Assembly: GCA_024195585.1 (NCBI GenBank)
Contig: SWBL01000042.1
Location: 1-64,000, forward strand
From: Aureobasidium sp. EXF-3400
Taxonomy: Eukaryota; Ascomycota; Dothideomycetes; Dothideales; Saccotheciaceae
DNA length: 64,000 nt
Direction: 5' to 3'
Shown here: in pieces, positions 55,812 through 64,000 of the stretch
Numbering within the stretch: the stretch's first letter is position 1
Layout of the letters: the number at the start of each line of letters is the position of its first letter
Translations under genes and position numbers: made by a program
Notes under the pieces: model-generated
The model's database searches: none
Seen by the model: only the letters and a program-made list of their open reading frames with translations
Told to the model about the DNA's origin: nothing

Positions 55812-56565
55812 GGGCTGAAGTTCAGGGGTGGAGCATGGGAGTCAACCAGGATCCTATATTTGATTTTATAATACCCAGCGCATCGCGCACTTGTAGCAGA
55901 CAATGAATACCCGTTCTAGGGACACTAGCATCTTGACAGTCTTTCAATGAGTTTCTCTTCAATGCGAGGACCCTGCAAGTGTGCAGCTGTCAAAATGCAC
56001 GATCGTATTTCGGTTCGAGACCTTTCCAGTGAAAGGCCGCAGTGTGATGATGGCATGTATTGCTCTATGTCTCGCACTAGTGCCATGTGCATTTCAATGT
56101 ACAAGTCGCACAACTGTGAAGGTTCATAAGTGTGAAAGCACAGATTCACGTGACTGAGACGCGTCGCGCAACATCGCGCCCATGAACTGAGTGTCTTCCT
56201 CGATCACATCGTCAATGTCAACAATCACAACAAGTCCAAATATTCCTCGTACCTGCGAAACCAGTGCATTGCTAGTCCGACTCTATCCCCTGGAACCTGC
56301 TCTTCAGTTCTCACTGTCTCCGGCTCTATCCCAAATCTGTTTGCGTGACTGAGCCTTTGGCAGTGCGGACTGCGGACTTGAACCTTGTGTGAATGAGTCT
56401 CTCTAGCTTTGTGACTGGTGCGGCGCGATTTGAAACCTCTTCGAAAACGAGTCAAGGCTGCTCTGCAATACCCAACGACGCGAAAGCCTGGGCGGGTGGG
56501 AACTGCGTCGCTTCCTAGCTAGCAGGGAAACGGTAGGCTCGACTGACTGATTAGGTTCCGACGAC
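55812..56565. other. Intergenic, no gene seen
   Basis: About 750 bp between two plus-strand genes. It holds short frames only; the right part is the promoter of the next gene. Confidence 0.5.
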
Positions 56566-58164
56566 ATGTCTTGCAACGATGACACCCTCAGGCTTGATGC
56601 TGATGCTGGCGACGTTTTGCTGTCGCCTCATGCAGGCTACGAATGGATTGTGGGCGGCCATCAGGTTGGCGCTCGGTGGGAAGAGAAAGAGCTTGGAAAG
56701 GAACGCCATCTTGGAGGACCGTTACCTGTACACGGCAATGATGGCTCGCTACGCTTATGGTTTGCCGTCAATCACGACAAAAACGAGACGCTTGTCATTC
56801 TGACAATGTCCGTCAAAACGCGCTCCAAATCAAAGGCACGTCCACGCAGCTTCTTCTTAGTCGTACCCGCAAAAGACTTGCGCGTATCTAGTGCAATGCA
56901 TGACTTTCAACCAATTCCTCTTGATTCTGTTCCCGAAACTCTATTCGAGCGCCCTGCCGACACCATCTCTGCGAACACAACGCGCATCTTGCATATATCG
57001 TTCACACTCGGTCACAAACGTACATGCGGTGTTGTCATGAATACGCGACCTTACACGAGCAAACTGCGCGGTACGCCGCTCGCACTGCTCGATGGCCTTA
57101 AGTCATTGTCTGAAGCAAGGCAGTTTGATCTGTATCTTAAGTTCAGCTCATATGCTCAAGTCGGGCTTCAACGCTTCTCCACATATATGAAGCAGAACGT
57201 AGCCTTCTTCACGCCTCACATCAACTTGCAAAACATGTATGGGAGCGGATGGGATGGTGCTTTTGATCTGTGGGAGGCTCAAGGCTGGCACAATGCACAA
57301 GAGGTCCCATCAAGGAAGAGAAAAGCATGCTCTCCTGTTCCTGAAGAACAGATCAAAGCACCGCCAGCTTATGATCACCGCTCTGCGCCTCCTGTATATG
57401 CAGATTCCCAGGCACCACATACCCCCAACACAAAACTGATACCATCAGACCCACCTCTCCAATCAAGCAACTGTAAATCCCCGCCTCATGTTACCACTCC
57501 CGGTAGTGTCGTTTGCGATAGCGTCGCGCCCGGCATACCCAGTACCCCTTACACCCCCTACACCGTCATCATTTCCGATACGACCTCAGAGAAATCATTC
57601 TTCGCTCTCACAACACACTCGCCATTTCCAACTTTATATCCTGTAGTCGATCCGTCATCTCTGCCTCAGCTCTTCGATCGTGAGATGGGCATATGGCTCC
57701 TCACAGCGTGGAATCTCATCCCAAAAATCCATTTTACACTCATCCACGAACTGCTAGCTGTAGCCGCTGCCGTCAATAAGCGAGACGTATGTGGCTATCG
57801 CACGGCTCGCATAATGTGTGCAAAGAGACTAGCGAATTGTGTGGCCGATCAGATGCAACAGACAGAGTCAAGCAGTGTAGATGATGATACACGACTGAAG
57901 AAGTTGCGGACAGAGATCCTAGCTTCCGAACCTGATAGCTGCATTTCTTGGTTGTTTATGCTGCGTTCCCAGGGCGATTTGGGCTTCATGGAGTTGCTTG
58001 GGAAGTTGGAAGTTACGAAGAGGGTTGCTCTTTCCGCTTCTGACAATGTTGATGCGTTTAGGGATGCAATGGTCATCAGAGCTGCTATAGTTCTGCAAGC
58101 GTTGTGTATGGAGAGTGCGCAAACTGTGCAGAGGTTGGACCATAGTACTCGCAGTGGTATCTAG
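56566..58164 (+). CDS. Unknown protein with two PPxY motifs
   Basis: Single exon, 532 residues from MSCNDDTLRL. The N-terminal ~240 residues look like a globular beta-rich domain (EWIVGGHQVGARWEE, GSLRLWFAVNHDKNETLVILTM, RSFFLVVPAKDLRV). The centre is a Pro/Ser/Thr-rich linker with PPAYDHRSAPPVY, two adjacent PPxY motifs that can bind WW domains, for example those of a Rsp5-type ligase. The C-terminal ~170 residues are helical (FDREMGIWLLTAWNLIPKIHF, ARIMCAKRLANCVADQMQ). I recognise no family. The frame is uninterrupted and codon use is regular, so it is probably a real gene. Confidence 0.7.
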   Translation: MSCNDDTLRLDADAGDVLLSPHAGYEWIVGGHQVGARWEEKELGKERHLGGPLPVHGNDGSLRLWFAVNHDKNETLVILTMSVKTRSKSKARPRSFFLVVPAKDLRVSSAMHDFQPIPLDSVPETLFERPADTISANTTRILHISFTLGHKRTCGVVMNTRPYTSKLRGTPLALLDGLKSLSEARQFDLYLKFSSYAQVGLQRFSTYMKQNVAFFTPHINLQNMYGSGWDGAFDLWEAQGWHNAQEVPSRKRKACSPVPEEQIKAPPAYDHRSAPPVYADSQAPHTPNTKLIPSDPPLQSSNCKSPPHVTTPGSVVCDSVAPGIPSTPYTPYTVIISDTTSEKSFFALTTHSPFPTLYPVVDPSSLPQLFDREMGIWLLTAWNLIPKIHFTLIHELLAVAAAVNKRDVCGYRTARIMCAKRLANCVADQMQQTESSSVDDDTRLKKLRTEILASEPDSCISWLFMLRSQGDLGFMELLGKLEVTKRVALSASDNVDAFRDAMVIRAAIVLQALCMESAQTVQRLDHSTRSGI

Positions 58165-58578
58165 CAAGGTGAAAGGCTAAATTGTCCAGATGGCCTGGCG
58201 AATTGCCTCATCTCACAGGCTGCTTCCATTGCTGCAATTTGCATGTGAAGCTCGTCAGTCGTCTAAAAGTTGACCACATGCACAGGAGAGGTAAAGTTAC
58301 AGTGCAACTAAGTTACAAAGCCTCGATTTTGCCCACCTCGACTGCAATAAATCAATAGTAGGAGGGTCGATCTTACGCGGCTATCATCTATATCGGCTTC
58401 TACTTTGTCTGCATATATTCTCCGAAGATTTACCATTGCCATTTATCGGTCGAACTCTTTTGAACCTGCTATTGAGTTGTTGTCGAAGCAGGAGGAGTCA
58501 TGTTGAAATGATCATACTTTTGGCGAAGTCTATGTACAAGCAACAAAGAGGGAAACGACCCCTTGATGGTTCTTCGGG
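58165..58578. other. Intergenic between convergent genes
   Basis: About 400 bp of 3' flank for both neighbours; nothing else seen. Confidence 0.55.
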
Positions 58579-60251
58579 CTACCCAATGCGTACCGCAACG
58601 CTGGAGTTACCGAATGGACTAATCTCGAAGTCATCGTAAAGCCAACAATTTCCGTTGCTTTGTTTGACGCCTTTACACCACGCGCTAAAATCATCGCAGA
58701 GACCCATACAGCCCGCCAAGTCTCCGGTATTAGAATAATGAGACACACCCACGATGCCGTAGCTGTGGCAATAAAGACTCCATCGGTTGGGTTCATAGAA
58801 AGGACCATACCACGTCGATCCAGCAGGTTGGTTCCCACAAGGCGTATCGGTGTAGAGAGGTGAGATTGACGTAATGGTCGACGTGGCCAGCTCCTTGACT
58901 GTGGAAAGGTCATACTCGTACGCAACTGTAGTCAGTGTACTTCTAACGATCTCAGTAGAGGTAACCATGACACTCTGCAGGATTGTCCTCGTAGGAGGCG
59001 CAGTTGCTGCCCTGCTACATCCCGAGCTGACTGCACGCTCTAGATACGAGCGCAATGCGGAAGGTGTCTCGAGAGCACGTTTCTTGGTCGGCGCGGGGGC
59101 TGCGTAAGAAGTGCGGACAGTTGTGGTTACGGTAATGGTTCCAATGACATCGGTCTCTGTTGTAATCGTGCGAATCTTTGATGTTGTGGTCGTCTTCAGG
59201 GTTTTTGTTGTAGCCGCGCTCACAAACAAAGTTGTCGTTTTGGTGGTATAAGGAGTCGTGTATCCGAGGTAGGTTGTACAGAAAGCTTCCAGATGTTGTG
59301 AGGTGATTACTTGATACACGTCACGTAGGGATGTCGAAGAGCTGTGAGTCCTGACAGAAGACGAAGACATTCTGCTTGAGGGTGTATGACTTGATGGGAC
59401 CCTAGTCGAGGACGAAAGCTTGCTAATCTTGCTCGAGGAGGACTTGCTTGACGACGCTTTCGTCGACGAAGGTTTGCTTGACGAAGACTGTCTGAATGAA
59501 GATTTGGTCGATATCTTGCTTGAAGATGTCTTACTAGAGATTCTCTTGCTGCTCGATTCCTTGGTAACAGTTGCTGATGTCTTCGGAGTTGGTGCTTGGG
59601 TAGATTTCGAGAACAATTTCGATGTTGTATGCTTGGTGGCAGACGAAACTTTCTTAGTGCTTGATGACCCGGTTGTCGACTGCGGGCCATTTAAGACACA
59701 CCTGCAAGCTTGTCTTACAGCAGGTGTGTTTAAATTAGGTATTGGTGAGTCGTGCCGTTCACTTGATTTCGATGTCAGAATACAGAATTTTGAGACCATT
59801 GTGCTTGCCTGACTTACAAGGAGTTGAAAAAGGCGCAGAAAGATGATGCATCCCTGAACTCTTTGGCGATGGGGTTTGCAGATATGCTTGGACATGTCGC
59901 ATCAACAAAGCTTTGAAGGCGTGCTGCCTTTGTAATGTCGGCTAGAAGTTTTGCGTGAGTGCCTGCTGGTTCTACACTGGCAACACATCTGCAAGCAATC
60001 ACTAACGCATCAACGTTGATATTTGGGATGGGCGATTTAGTCCTGCCACTACAAAAGATTTAGCTGGTAAGCTGGTATGCCAAACTTGAGAATACTTACT
60101 CGCTCAGATACCAGGCACAGAAATAGTGAGGGTCTGACACCTGTTGTGCAATTGCAGTTACATCAGGAGAGACACATGACCTTCGCTCTAGAGCCAAAGA
60201 ATGAACACCGACGAAGAAGGTGAAAAGAGACAATAACGTAAACACTTGCAT
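58579..60251 (-). CDS. Secreted Ser/Thr-rich protein with duplicated Cys module
   Basis: Exons 60251-60100, 60048-59818 and 59761-58579 give 521 residues. A signal peptide starts MQVFTLLSLFTFFVGVHSLA. Two similar cysteine modules follow: first DPHYFCAWYLS...SPIPNINVDA...IACRCVAS, then DASSFCAFFNS...SPIPNLNTPA...QACRCVLNG. An Ser/Thr/Lys-rich region of ~170 residues comes next (repeats of SSSK, KTSSSK and TSSS), probably O-glycosylated. Then comes a Thr-rich TTTxTxT stretch. The C-terminal ~110 residues have six or more Cys in an apple/PAN-like layout (CGNQPAGSTWYGPF, CMGLCDDFSAWC, NCWLYDDFE). A cell-wall or secreted adhesin-like role is inferred. Confidence 0.75.
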
Positions 60252-61238
60252 GGTTCGAGTCTGACAGTAACCGCGTGTGTACCCTCAACCATACGACAGG
60301 AGATATGGCATATCTTATACAAAACATCCGATACCATTGCGAGCTTAGGTGGAAATGACCGAAACATCTGAACAGTTGGATGAATCCTCCCAGCGTTGTT
60401 CAGCTGAGCCATAACAAAGCCGTTGTATATTCCCTCTGGCTAGGAGAAGCATCTCTAATGTCGAAAGCCTTGCTTAGGTATATGGTCGAGAAATCTATCC
60501 CAGAACGGTTAGCTGAAAGAAAGCAGATTTGAGATAGCAACGCCTGCTGCAGCACCACATTAGTGCATGAATGGCCAGGAAGGTCCATACGACACCAAAA
60601 TCTTTTTGTGTCAGTTCGGTATTGAAGATGCTATTATTCGCCTGGCCGTATGTCCTTCTGAAGCTCTGCTCGGGTATGACTCTCCTAGATGACAGTTGCT
60701 AGCAAAGAGATAGTTTCCTCGAGTGCCTAAGGCTCTGGGTGTCAAGTTTCGCCGTTTTGAATGACCGGAATTTGCTCAAGCAACGTTCGGCAAGTGACAT
60801 CGAAGGATGGTATCTACCGTTCTAAACTGTCAGTATTGCACGAGTCGTGCCTGGCAGAGCTCTCTTGAGGTGGCTCAGAAAACATTGTTGAGCCACATTC
60901 TACTTGTTACCAGCAGGTTGTCAATGACTGTGTTTGCACAATAGGAGAACATTCGGTCCTCAATGGATAGGGGAGCCCATGGAATCTAAAGTATCAGAGT
61001 GGTCAACGAGTTGTTGAAGCATGCAAGTCGAGCCAATGATGGAGCAATAATGCCTCGGGCACTCCATTGACTTCATCCATCTCTCCTCGGCTAGAGCCCC
61101 GCACCACCTTCTGCACTCTGACAGCTCCGATCCTTGACAAGATCTGCTAAACCACCTATACCACTTGACACTGTGAGACAAAGTGAACACTCTTCGGAAC
61201 TACTCAACTTGGACGTTACAAAATCAAATATCAGAACC
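60252..61238. other. Intergenic between divergent genes, no gene seen
   Basis: About 1 kb between the secreted protein start and the decarboxylase-like gene. It holds short frames without features. Confidence 0.5.
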
Positions 61239-61739
61239 ATGGCATCCAAATACACAGAACAAAACGCAGACAAGGTCAAAGAAGCCCACTCAACCCTCTA
61301 CGATGCCGGTCTAGAAATGCGCAACAAAGTCGCTGGAAAGGAATACGTCGACCGCGCTCTCGAAAATGCGACTTCAGATTTCGCAAAACCTATGCAAGAG
61401 GTAGGAAACACCTTCCTGATCCGTCCTTCGACTTGCATCATAGAGATTCACAAAGATAACACAAAACAGCTAGCTACAGAGGGAGCATGGGGAGCCATCT
61501 GGACACGACCAGGTTTGGATCTCAAGACCAGGAGTTTGTTGAACATAGCAATGTTGTGTGCTATGAATCGTGGTCCTGAGTTGGCTGTTCACACTAGAGG
61601 AGCACTCAACAATGGAGCTTCTGAAGTGGAAATTCGAGAGGTCATCTTGCAGGCAGCGGTCTACGCTGGTATGCCTGCTGGAATGGAGGGCACAAAGATT
61701 GCTCAAAAGGTCATTGAGGAGTGGAAGGCGAAGCAATAG
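61239..61739 (+). CDS. Carboxymuconolactone decarboxylase family protein
   Basis: Exons 61239-61400 and 61470-61739 give 143 residues from MASKYTEQNADKV. The protein has the AhpD-like/CMD helical fold pattern: FAKPMQE-LATEGAWGAIWTRPGLDLKTRSLLNIAMLCAMNR, then ELAVHTRGALNNGASEVEIREVILQAAVYAGMPAGMEG, which is the conserved H-x-RGA-NNG and EE-REV region of gamma-carboxymuconolactone decarboxylases. The intron is 69 nt, in frame and without stop, and would otherwise add 23 residues that no relative should have. The family decarboxylates a lactone in aromatic catabolism; the true substrate here is unknown, and no pathway partners are visible nearby. Confidence 0.88.
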   Translation: MASKYTEQNADKVKEAHSTLYDAGLEMRNKVAGKEYVDRALENATSDFAKPMQEVGNTFLIRPSTCIIEIHKDNTKQLATEGAWGAIWTRPGLDLKTRSLLNIAMLCAMNRGPELAVHTRGALNNGASEVEIREVILQAAVYAGMPAGMEGTKIAQKVIEEWKAKQ

Positions 61740-61849
61740 ATTATATCATGGGTTTAGAACATAAATGATTGTGTATTATAACTTGCTATGGAAGTGTCAT
61801 TAGAGCAGCACTAGCATCATCACCGGATTAAATGCTGTCGTTGCTTTGC

Positions 61850-63136
61850 TCAATAGAGAGTGTTAATCTTCACTGCACCATCAGGCAGCTTTGCTCTCAA
61901 CACAGCACCAGGGTGCAATCTACCATCGACGCCAAAGTTCCAGTCAGGCTGGAAAGGCAGCTGGTTGATGTTGAGATAGATATAACCATCCGCACCAACG
62001 GTAGCACCATCGGGCCACAAGATTCTGGGGTCTTGGAGGAAGCCGTGGGTCATGCCATCGCTGGGATCAAAGTAGTAAACAGCATTCTGCTCAGGCATGA
62101 GCTGGTAGATCTTTCCACTGCTGTCACCTTCGAAGCCGTTGGCATCTCCACCACGCTGGCCCTTCGAAGATACATTGCTGTGTGCCCAAACCTCGGCAAG
62201 CGGGTTGCTGTCTCTCACACGAAGATTGGCAGAAGGGATCGAGTATAGAGTCTTTGATGTCAAGGGAGAGTAGTAAACTGTCTCGCCATCCATCGAGAGC
62301 TGAATACCGTCAAGTCCTTCCTTTTGCCAGCTGATTGGCATTCCGAGTGAGCGGTAGTAGAAAGGCTTGCCGAAGTAAGTGGGAACATCGTTGGGGACAC
62401 GCAATACACTTTTGTCTTGTTCGAGTCTGCGCCACGATTCGCCGGTCTTGAGGTCAACCATGATGAAACCGTTGCGTCCTTCGTTCGAGCTGTCAACCAG
62501 GTAGGCGATACCACCTCCTGAAGTGCCAGAAACGTTTGCTCTAAGATCGAAGCGTAAATCATTGAGGTAAGAATCGGGGTAGTGGACAGTGCTGGGGAAA
62601 GTGTATGTCTGGTAGATTGTGTCGTTTGTAAGAGAGATGGCCATGAGCTTAGGGCCTCCAGGCTGGGCATAGGGCATGCTTGGGTCACCAGCTGCGTTGT
62701 GGACAGTAGGTCTTCCAGTGTCCAGGATCCACAGTGTCTCGGGACGTGTGGCAGTCTCGGGAGTGATGTAAAGAGCTTGGACAGAGATGAAAGCAGTGCT
62801 GTTACCGCTACCGAAAGCAATGCCGTTCCATGTTGTGTTCAGATCGGCGACTGGCACTTGCAGTGCTTGAGATGGGTATGGTGCTTCAGCGGTCTTGTTG
62901 ACCACCTCTCCAACAGTGTATGCGTAGTCTCCTCGAGTGTACGAGACGAAGAATCGTCCCTTCGAAGAGATAGCTAATCCAATCGGCCATTGGTCATAGT
63001 AGTAATGATATTCTTCAATGGCGGGACCGTAGGTGCCGTTGTCCACTCGAAGAATAGTAGAGGAAGAATTCTCGTAGGTGACCTGCTGGGAAAGGGCACC
63101 AGCGGCCATCAACAAAAGGGAGCTCAGGTACTTCAT
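61850..63136 (-). CDS. Secreted MRJP/yellow-family protein
   Basis: Single exon, 428 residues from MKYLSSLLLMAAGALS, a good signal peptide; an upstream in-frame start at 63226 would place 30 residues before it and was rejected. The body is the six-bladed beta-propeller of the major royal jelly protein/yellow family: PIGLAISSKGRFFVSYTRG, ETLWILDTGRPTVHNAAG, LNDLRFDLRA, GIAYLVDSSNEGRNGFIMVDL, DGIQLSMDGETVYYSPLTS, GGDANGFEGDSSGKIYQL and PRILWPDGATVGADGYIYL. The LD(T/S)G and the ADGxLY-type ends of blades are conserved. Several N-glycosylation sequons are present (NSS, NGT, NTT). The family is best known from insects but also occurs in bacteria and some fungi. Extracellular function unknown. Confidence 0.88.
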   Translation of the reverse strand: MKYLSSLLLMAAGALSQQVTYENSSSTILRVDNGTYGPAIEEYHYYYDQWPIGLAISSKGRFFVSYTRGDYAYTVGEVVNKTAEAPYPSQALQVPVADLNTTWNGIAFGSGNSTAFISVQALYITPETATRPETLWILDTGRPTVHNAAGDPSMPYAQPGGPKLMAISLTNDTIYQTYTFPSTVHYPDSYLNDLRFDLRANVSGTSGGGIAYLVDSSNEGRNGFIMVDLKTGESWRRLEQDKSVLRVPNDVPTYFGKPFYYRSLGMPISWQKEGLDGIQLSMDGETVYYSPLTSKTLYSIPSANLRVRDSNPLAEVWAHSNVSSKGQRGGDANGFEGDSSGKIYQLMPEQNAVYYFDPSDGMTHGFLQDPRILWPDGATVGADGYIYLNINQLPFQPDWNFGVDGRLHPGAVLRAKLPDGAVKINTLY

Positions 63137-63889
63137 TTTGGCGAATGGAGATGAGACCCGGAATTGAGAGGCATGACCGTCATGATATATAGACTGACGG
63201 AAGCATTGCCGGCGTACATCATGCAAAACGGCACAACGACTGCGTCATGGCACCACCAATAGGAACGGCAGTGTTCAGTTGCTCAATGAATGTTTTATTT
63301 TCCCCACGGCAGATAGAAGACGTCATCCGTGAATCGTGCCTGGAGTCAGTGGTGTTTTTTGCGGGGAACACCCTGTCAAAACCGAGTTGGAGCCACTCCG
63401 ACTACAGCTAAGAGCAGAATGTAGACTATAGAAAGGCACAATTGTTTTGGGAAGCAGAGACATGTGCACGAAGAGTCGACAACTTGTTACCTCGCAGTAG
63501 ACACCATCTTGTTTCCTGTTACTATTATGCATTTCTATAGCTATACGCGTTACATACTTTAGTACACGGGGAGGAGGTGCGAGCACAACGGCAGAAGCGG
63601 CTCTCCCGTGTTCTTCCTTGCAGATCAAGTGTTGCGTCTTCCGCCGATCGTGAAACGTGCTGCGAATTCAGCCTGTAGTGTGCTTGCGTCCTGATGTCGA
63701 AGTCATTGTGTCGTAGCGTCCGACAATCCACAGACTTTTCTTGGGACGACAAGGATTGTAACACAAATCATACCGAATAGCCACAGATATGGGGCAACAA
63801 AGCGGGAAAGTGGATGTTCGGATGCTCATATGTCGTTATTATGGCTACTGCCATTGATCGAAGGATAGTGTGATGCCACAAGCGACCCC
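63137..63889. other. Intergenic, no gene seen
   Basis: About 750 bp between the MRJP gene and the partial gene at the right edge; no feature recognised. Confidence 0.5.
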
Positions 63890-64000
63890 TCAAGATACCT
63901 CTTCAACCATCTTAGGTGGTGCTTTCCACCCATTCCTCAAGACTTGTCCGACAGGTTGACCTTCTTCCAGCCATTCTGACGGCACACCGATCCGGCTTCC
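63890..64000 (-). CDS. 3' end of an unidentified gene, cut by window edge
   Basis: The last 111 bases read in one minus-strand frame as GSRIGVPSEWLEEGQPVG followed by QVLRNGWKAPPKMVEEVS and a TGA stop. The composition is protein-like (balanced charges, helix and Gly/Pro turns), and the frame is open to the edge. Too little is visible for a family call; the remainder lies to the right of the window. Confidence 0.5.
   Translation of the reverse strand, partial: GSRIGVPSEWLEEGQPVGQVLRNGWKAPPKMVEEVS

Noticed and set aside
60236..60262. GGTTCGAGTCT resembling a tRNA B box
   Set aside because: No flanking T-stem, D-arm or acceptor stem; it overlaps the start codon of the secreted protein gene.
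1..64000. CRISPR arrays, bacterial operons, riboswitches, insertion sequences
   Set aside because: The gene content and introns are fungal; no direct-repeat/spacer arrays or IS ends were seen. A search for TPP riboswitch elements in thi80 by eye found nothing convincing.

Overview
The window is nuclear DNA from a filamentous ascomycete (Pezizomycotina), most likely a Dothideomycete. Support: genes with many 47-65 nt GT-AG introns carrying CTAAC/CTGAC-type branch sites, dense packing on both strands, a dispersed 5S rRNA gene, an intron-containing tRNA-Lys, and fungal families such as Ssh4/Ear1, Pom33, Mia40, a Cdc3-class septin, Exo70, Eaf7 and a cPLA2-type phospholipase. The class is inference; I cannot name the species from sequence alone.

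Layout. 1-4.5 kb: 3' part of a 5S rRNA gene, an Rttp106-like histone-chaperone-domain gene, a frame-broken F-box gene and tRNA-Lys(CTT). 4.5-22.4 kb: mostly minus-strand housekeeping genes: glycogen phosphorylase, a Pho80/Pcl-like cyclin, the NMD factor Upf2, cullin-1, a cupin and an Ssh4/Ear1-type ubiquitin-ligase adaptor, with one small plus-strand hypothetical gene at 10.6 kb. 22.6-24.4 kb: a gene coupling a GIY-YIG nuclease-type domain to eight C2H2 zinc fingers, five of them encoded by an exact 90-bp period array, followed by a 50-bp tandem repeat. 24.4-27 kb is gene-poor. 27-38.9 kb: a CCHC zinc-knuckle gene with a minisatellite-filled intron, the transportin Kap104, thiamine pyrophosphokinase head-to-head with Mia40, an OM14-like membrane protein whose reading frame needs a 2-nt exon, and an HSL-type lipase. 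38.9-41.7 kb: an intact F-box protein and Eaf7. 41.7-46.6 kb is gene-poor apart from a 54-residue cysteine-rich protein. 46.6-64 kb: Pom33/TMEM33, septin, Exo70, mitochondrial-type cPLA2, an unknown PPxY protein, a secreted Ser/Thr-rich protein with a duplicated cysteine module, a carboxymuconolactone decarboxylase-like protein, a secreted MRJP/yellow-family protein and the 3' end of a further gene.

Most genes are independent housekeeping loci, not a cluster. Loose functional themes recur: ubiquitin ligase biology (cullin-1, two F-box genes, Ssh4 adaptor, a PPxY protein), mitochondrial import and membrane proteins (Mia40, OM14-like, cPLA2), and polarised growth (septin, Exo70). The points most worth a second look are the GIY-YIG/C2H2 architecture, the 2-nt microexon, the AG-free intronic minisatellite and the duplicated cysteine module interrupted by introns at equivalent positions.
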